A DNA stretch of 8,842 bases, from NCBI GenBank assembly GCA_028819775.1, contig JAPPKV010000433.1, positions 1-8,842 of the forward strand, in the 5' to 3' direction. A model generated the notes under the pieces. The model saw nothing but the letters and a program-made list of their open reading frames with translations. It searched no databases and was not told the origin of the DNA. The first letter of the stretch is position 1; each line of letters starts with the position of its first letter. Shown in pieces: positions 5,924-8,842 of the stretch. The position numbers were made by a program, and so were the translations under genes. Source of the DNA: Gammaproteobacteria bacterium (GTDB taxonomy: Bacteria; Pseudomonadota; Gammaproteobacteria; Pseudomonadales; Azotimanducaceae_A).

Positions 5924-6541
5924 ATGATCACGACGAGAGGACAGCGTCCGCGGTGGACCGCGTTCATGGTCTTCCTGGCGGTCGTGCCCCTCGCAGCATG
6001 TCAGGATCCGCGCGCCGAGCGAGTCGATCAAGAGGTTGGACAAGCACAACAGGAAGTGCCCGACCGACGTGAGTTTCCTGAGCTTCGGGATCCGCCGGCG
6101 GCAGTAGACGGGCTTCAGACGTATGAGATCGTGGAGATGCTGATGCGTCTCCCTACCGGGGAGTCGGCGTGCGACGCTTCGCGCGCCGTCGTTTTGGAAC
6201 ACACGGAGGAGGACGGCCCCGGGGAGTACGTCAGAATCCCGGCGGACTTGAGCCTGGACGAGACGGTGCCGGTGGCGCTGCTGCGTGCGCTCGAAGCGCC
6301 CGGCCTGCCGTTTGCCGCCTACAAGTTTCGCTGGATTGAGGAATGGCGGATTGTGATGTTCGCGCCGCCTCGTGGAGCCTGGGGCGGCACCGCTGAGAGT
6401 CCTCTAGTGATCCAACTCGGCCTTACCAGGGTCAACGAACGGGAGCTGACGGGTGATGAGACCGCCGCTGAAGAGTGGGTTCGGCTCCTGTGGTCCGTCG
6501 ACAGCGCGGCATCGATGATTGGCTGCGTTCCCGCTCCGTGA
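5924..6541 (+). CDS. Exported lipoprotein, unknown function (paralogue of the 6664 gene)
   Basis: The product is 205 aa from ATG 5924. The N-terminus is a textbook lipoprotein signal: basic n-region (TTRGQRPR), hydrophobic core AFMVFLAVVPL, lipobox LAAC with Cys26. It should be anchored outside the cytoplasmic membrane. A charged linker (27-58) precedes a domain with YEIVEMLMRL, Cys83 in ESACDASRA, YKFRWIEEWRIVMF (123-136), VIQLGLTRVN and a terminal Cys201 (IGCVPAP). Cys83 and Cys201 may form a disulfide. The domain has no family I recognise. The same elements occur in the same order in the next gene. It starts 16 nt after the HEPN-like gene; AGGAG (5906-5910) is rather far (13 nt) from the ATG, so coupling to the upstream stop is likely. 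Confidence 0.8.
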   Translation: MITTRGQRPRWTAFMVFLAVVPLAACQDPRAERVDQEVGQAQQEVPDRREFPELRDPPAAVDGLQTYEIVEMLMRLPTGESACDASRAVVLEHTEEDGPGEYVRIPADLSLDETVPVALLRALEAPGLPFAAYKFRWIEEWRIVMFAPPRGAWGGTAESPLVIQLGLTRVNERELTGDETAAEEWVRLLWSVDSAASMIGCVPAP

Positions 6542-6663
6542 AACGCCTCGATCGAGCTGGCGCTCGTGACCGCGTCGGCCACTCGCCGTTCGCGGGTTCG
6601 GACATACTGCATGTGGGCGGCGGAAGTCGAATCGCACTGGCCAGTAGGGAGCAGGCTTGAGTC

Positions 6664-7233
6664 GTGCGCAACGGCAGGCTCTGGTTGGTCGGGCTGATCG
6701 TCATCCTGGTGGGGTTCTGGATAGCGCGTGGTTTGTTCGGCGGTGCGGACGGATCGCCGAGCGATTCGCGGGACGAGCCGAGCCAGACCGAGCCCGTGGC
6801 GGAGCAGCTCGGCACACCGGAGATCGACGTCGAGTTGGTCGAGCCTCCGGCGGTGGCCGGAACGATCTCGCCGACTGGGCTCCTGCGGCGTATGTACCCC
6901 TCGCTCTGGAACGCCAATGGGTTCTGCTGGGAAGAGGCGGAGGCAGCGTACGACGCCGACTCGCCGCGGGTCGATACTGGACTTGCACGCGGGGATGACC
7001 CGCCGGCCGATCTGCTCGAGTTCTTCGAAGGCCTGGGCGAGAGCTATGGCGACTACGGCTACCGCTGGTTCAATCGCAATCAGCTCCTGTTCATGCATCA
7101 GGAGATGGTCGCGACAGAGGAAGGACGAAGAGGTCCAAGGGCGGTTGTAACCAGAATCGTGCGACGGGCGGCCCTCGATGGTGAGCAGTTCTGGGAGGAA
7201 TACGACGCTGGGGCGGTGTACCCGTGCGACTAA
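6664..7233 (+). CDS. Membrane-anchored protein with exported domain, unknown function
   Basis: The product is 189 aa from GTG 6664. Residues 6-25 (LWLVGLIVILVGFWIARGLF) form one transmembrane helix with no lipobox Cys. An acidic, Pro-rich linker (27-63) follows, then a domain with GLLRRMYPSLW, Cys88 (NGFCWEEAEA), YGYRWFNRNQLLFM (121-134), RAVVTRIVRRA and a terminal Cys188 (YPCD). These match the lipoprotein upstream in order, in spacing, and in having one Cys before and one at the end, so the two are probably an old tandem duplication that differ in how they are anchored. The 122-bp gap holds no gene. A GGGAG (about 6647-6651) lies 12 nt before the GTG. Both are probably expressed with the HEPN-like gene. 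The function is unknown. Confidence 0.75.
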   Translation: MRNGRLWLVGLIVILVGFWIARGLFGGADGSPSDSRDEPSQTEPVAEQLGTPEIDVELVEPPAVAGTISPTGLLRRMYPSLWNANGFCWEEAEAAYDADSPRVDTGLARGDDPPADLLEFFEGLGESYGDYGYRWFNRNQLLFMHQEMVATEEGRRGPRAVVTRIVRRAALDGEQFWEEYDAGAVYPCD

Positions 7234-7426
7234 GAAGCCCCGACATTGCCACTTACGGATCCTGCCATCCGACAGGTTGCGCGACAGTGGACGGATAGTC
7301 GATGCCTCCCGTTTCCCACATCTCCTCCGCGGATGGGGCCACTTACGATGATCAAGCCAAGGCATGACGACATCGTCACTCCCGAAACCCACCGTGCCCC
7401 CCGGAAAAGAACGTTCAGCTGCGGTG
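7234..7426. other. Convergent gap between the plus and minus runs
   Basis: These 193 bp separate the ends of two converging gene runs. GCCACTTACG occurs twice, 90 bp apart (7248-7257 and 7338-7347). I see no T-tailed terminator and no gene with a ribosome binding site. Confidence 0.35.
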
Positions 7427-7645
7427 TCAGGAAGTGAAGAGTCGATAGGCGATCGCGATTAGGAGGCCGAGCGACGGAATCCAAAGCCGTCGATAGACAC
7501 TCAGTTCGAAGTCTCTGATCATTCCTCGTATGTCATCCTTGCTGGGGCGATCGGCGAGTTGCTGAGCCAAGATTGCCGCTTGGGCCTCGTCGAAGCCCTT
7601 TTGTCTCAGAGCGGAATAGCGGAGGTCCGATTCGATTTCAGACAT
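7427..7645 (-). CDS. Small tail-anchored membrane protein, DUF1640/CCDC90-like
   Basis: The product is 72 aa from ATG 7645-7643. It has an N-terminal helix LRYSALRQKGFDEAQAAILAQQLADR (residues 9-34, in two turns), a charged stretch SKDDIRGMIRDFELSVYRR, and a C-terminal transmembrane helix WIPSLGLLIAIAYRLF (about 55-70). The order (Gly-[FY]-x-x-x-x-A-x-x-[IL]-[AV] helix, coiled-coil-like segment, terminal TM) resembles small bacterial DUF1640/CCDC90-like proteins, though this one is short. Its start overlaps the stop of the 109-aa gene by 8 bp (GATGTCTGA), so translation is probably coupled. It would sit in the cytoplasmic membrane with most of the protein inside. The role in this operon is unknown; a membrane effector or anchor is one possibility. 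Confidence 0.75.
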   Translation of the reverse strand: MSEIESDLRYSALRQKGFDEAQAAILAQQLADRPSKDDIRGMIRDFELSVYRRLWIPSLGLLIAIAYRLFTS

Positions 7646-7967
7646 CGTTGCCTGCCTCGTCGCGCAGGGCCTGCTCTACGAAGGAGAGCAGAGTACGAAT
7701 GTGGATGTCTTCGAGGCCGTCAAGTACTGCCGTTGCGATCAGGAATCGCTTCCCAGTCCATTTGTTGTCACCTTCGATGGTCCACGTTGAGACAGCCAGC
7801 TCGGAGTCTTTCTCAATTCCTTCGTTCTGATGAACCATCTGGCTAAACGTGCTTGCTGCCTGCCAATGGATGCTGTTGACAGAGTCCGGGGCGGGGAGTT
7901 CGTCGTCCTCAATCCCAGGAGGGCGACTCGGCTGTGGTACTACGCTTGCTGGGGTTTTGGCGGCCAT
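7638..7967 (-). CDS. 109-aa protein of unknown function in the Cas2-like operon
   Basis: The start ATG 7967-7965 follows AAGGA with 7 nt between, which decides it over upstream in-frame codons. The first 30 residues are Pro-rich and probably disordered (SVVPQPSRPPGIEDDELPAP). The folded part has IHWQAASTFSQMVHQ, LAVSTWTIEGDNKWTGKRFL, then a helical end, LLSFVEQALRDE. There is no signal peptide or TM segment. I do not recognise a family. It lies 53 bp after the Cas2-like gene and overlaps the start of the membrane protein by 8 bp, so the three are very likely one transcript. Confidence 0.75.
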   Translation of the reverse strand: MAAKTPASVVPQPSRPPGIEDDELPAPDSVNSIHWQAASTFSQMVHQNEGIEKDSELAVSTWTIEGDNKWTGKRFLIATAVLDGLEDIHIRTLLSFVEQALRDEAGNDV

Positions 7968-8020
7968 GGCGATTTCCTTCTTCTTTTCGGCCGTGGTGAC
8001 CAATCGCGAGACGGAGTGGC

Positions 8021-8272
8021 TCAGATTGTGTTGATGTCCGCCTGGACACTCCAAGCAGCCCACTCAACTTGCAGGGGGCTAACAAGCACCCCGTCATTGA
8101 CATCGACAAATTGGCGGACCCAGTCGCGGATGCCGGCGGCATTCATGTTGCCTACTCGGACTGCCCATGACGACGCCAAGACACGCTTCGCTCCGATGCT
8201 CTCTAGTGCGTCGTACAGCGTCTGGTAGTTTCTGCCATTCGCTCGCAGGTCGTAGGTGATCAAGTAGCGCAT
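8021..8272 (-). CDS. Stand-alone Cas2-like (ferredoxin-fold) protein
   Basis: The product is 83 aa from ATG 8272-8270, preceded closely by GAGGAGGG, a strong ribosome binding site. The first strand, MRYLITYDLRANGRNYQTL, is the hallmark of the Cas2 family, including the Asp at the end of strand 1 (Asp8, the metal or active-site residue in Cas2 nucleases). Helix YDALESIGAKRVLASSWAV, then IRDWVRQFVDVNDGVLVSPL, completes the beta-alpha-beta-beta-alpha-beta order. Family members bound to Cas1 act in spacer acquisition; stand-alone relatives (SinR-like and VapD-superfamily) include mRNA or DNA nucleases and proteins of unknown role. There is no Cas1, no other cas gene and no repeat array in the window, so a CRISPR job is unlikely. 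It leads a run with a 109-aa unknown and a small membrane protein. Confidence 0.8.
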   Translation of the reverse strand: MRYLITYDLRANGRNYQTLYDALESIGAKRVLASSWAVRVGNMNAAGIRDWVRQFVDVNDGVLVSPLQVEWAAWSVQADINTI

Positions 8273-8790
8273 AACCCTCCTCGTGTTGGATCTCACCTGA
8301 GATGCCATTGTCGCCGATTGCGATGTGAACCGGCAGTCTATCCAACGCTTGGTCGAAGCAGCTCAGCAGTGCTTCGATGCCTTCGCGACTCCTATGGCGT
8401 GAAGGCTGTCCTGGGGGAACTGAAGCGAGTCAAGCTCCTAAGCTTCACGCGATAGCACAACAGCTGGCAGAACCCCGGGTCCTTGAGGCCGCTAGGGTTA
8501 TTGGTTCTGTTCCGACCGCGGGCACATCTGGAGTCCTTTGCAGCCGGTGTACTGCTCACTGCACAGGCCTTCGCCAATGGCGATGGTCTCAGAAATCGAT
8601 CCGCCCAGGCCCGAACGTCGATTCAGCGTCCGACCCTACGGCCCAAGAATGAGAGCTGCCACCAAGATCCGTCGGCTCTCCGTCGAGAGTGCTATTGCCG
8701 CAGAAGTCCAGCGCTCTCTTGGACGCTCGCAGCAGAGCGGTCCGAACTCAGCAGGAAAGCCAACGAGAAAGTTCTCGATTTTGTCACGGG
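8273..8790. other. 518-bp stretch without a convincing gene
   Basis: The 5' side should hold the promoter of the Cas2-like operon; a possible -10 (GACAAT, minus strand, near 8309) cannot be backed by a clear -35. Frames of 60-100 codons occur on both strands but lack ribosome binding sites and recognisable products. At 8453-8514 a loosely tRNA-like series of blocks is visible (see findings). A small hairpin lies next to the tRNA at 8764-8777. Confidence 0.4.
8764..8782 (-). terminator. Possible terminator next to tRNA-Glu
   Basis: CGAGA-AAGT-TCTCG folds as a 5- to 6-bp stem 14 bp beyond the tRNA 3' end. On the plus strand it is followed by ATTTTG, on the minus strand by TTGGCTTT. The stem is short, so this is tentative, and the direction is not certain. 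Confidence 0.3.
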
Positions 8791-8842
8791 TGGTAGGGCA
8801 TAGGGGATTCGAACCCCTGATCTCCGCCTTGAGAGGGCGGTG
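8791..8842 (-). tRNA. tRNA-Glu(CUC), 3' part, cut by the right edge
   Basis: On the minus strand the sequence reads an anticodon arm CCGCC-CTCTCAA-GGCGG, whose loop gives anticodon CUC (reads GAG), a variable region AGATC, a T arm AGGGG-TTCGAAT-CCCCT, then the 3' acceptor strand ATGCCCT, discriminator A and an encoded CCA (8793-8791). The D arm and 5' acceptor strand lie beyond the window. The anticodon arm matches actinobacterial tRNA-Glu. Because the acceptor cannot be checked, identity rests on the anticodon. Confidence 0.85.

Noticed and set aside
7246..7437. Plus-strand 63-codon frame in the convergent gap
   Set aside because: It starts at TTG with no ribosome binding site, its composition is unremarkable, and it overlaps the end of the minus-strand membrane protein gene.
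8021..8272. Evidence for a CRISPR-Cas locus
   Set aside because: No regularly spaced repeats of 24-40 bp and no other cas gene appear anywhere in the window; the Cas2-like gene stands alone.
8392..8577. Minus-strand 61-codon frame containing GRNRTNNPSGLKDPG
   Set aside because: This wording resembles spurious frames that arise opposite tRNA or tRNA-like DNA; it has no ribosome binding site. It is treated only as a hint of the tRNA-like remnant.

Overview
The window looks like an accessory (island-type) stretch of a GC-rich bacterial chromosome, most likely from an uncultured actinobacterium or a relative. The pointers are GTG starts, strongly GC-biased third codon positions and, at the right edge, a truncated tRNA-Glu(CUC) with an encoded CCA and an actinobacterial-looking anticodon arm. 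No housekeeping gene is complete here. The taxonomic call is inference from style, not from a marker gene.

Layout, left to right. (1) A minus-strand gene runs off the left edge (first codon near 82 or 136). It faces a plus-strand gene, 578-1411, encoding an HTH protein with a coiled coil and a hydrophobic tail. Their shared upstream region holds a cluster of GATTGCA sites: one 7-3-7 palindrome and an array of four 11-bp units. (2) A minus-strand gene, 2969-1659, encodes a coiled-coil plus PD-(D/E)xK nuclease-like protein. Divergent from it is a plus-strand endonuclease/exonuclease/phosphatase (EEP) gene, 3145-4026, whose natural start is followed at codon 7 by an in-frame TGA. (3) After a 542-bp gene-poor stretch comes a plus-strand run: a HEPN-like gene split by a G8 tract (4569-5907 if read through), a lipoprotein gene (5924-6541) and a membrane-anchored gene (6664-7233). 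The last two appear to be diverged paralogues. (4) Convergent to them is a minus-strand run: a stand-alone Cas2-like protein (8272-8021), a 109-aa unknown (7967-7638) and a 72-aa tail-anchored membrane protein (7645-7427). The last two overlap by 8 bp. (5) A 518-bp stretch without a convincing gene leads to the tRNA-Glu.

Working picture (inference): several small cassettes, each pairing a nuclease-like or nucleic-acid-linked protein with other factors, sit beside a tRNA gene, as is common in defence or mobile islands. No integrase, transposase or CRISPR array is visible. Two of the nuclease-like genes are interrupted in this sequence, one by a nonsense codon and one by a homopolymer frameshift. 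That may mean decay, switching or sequencing error.
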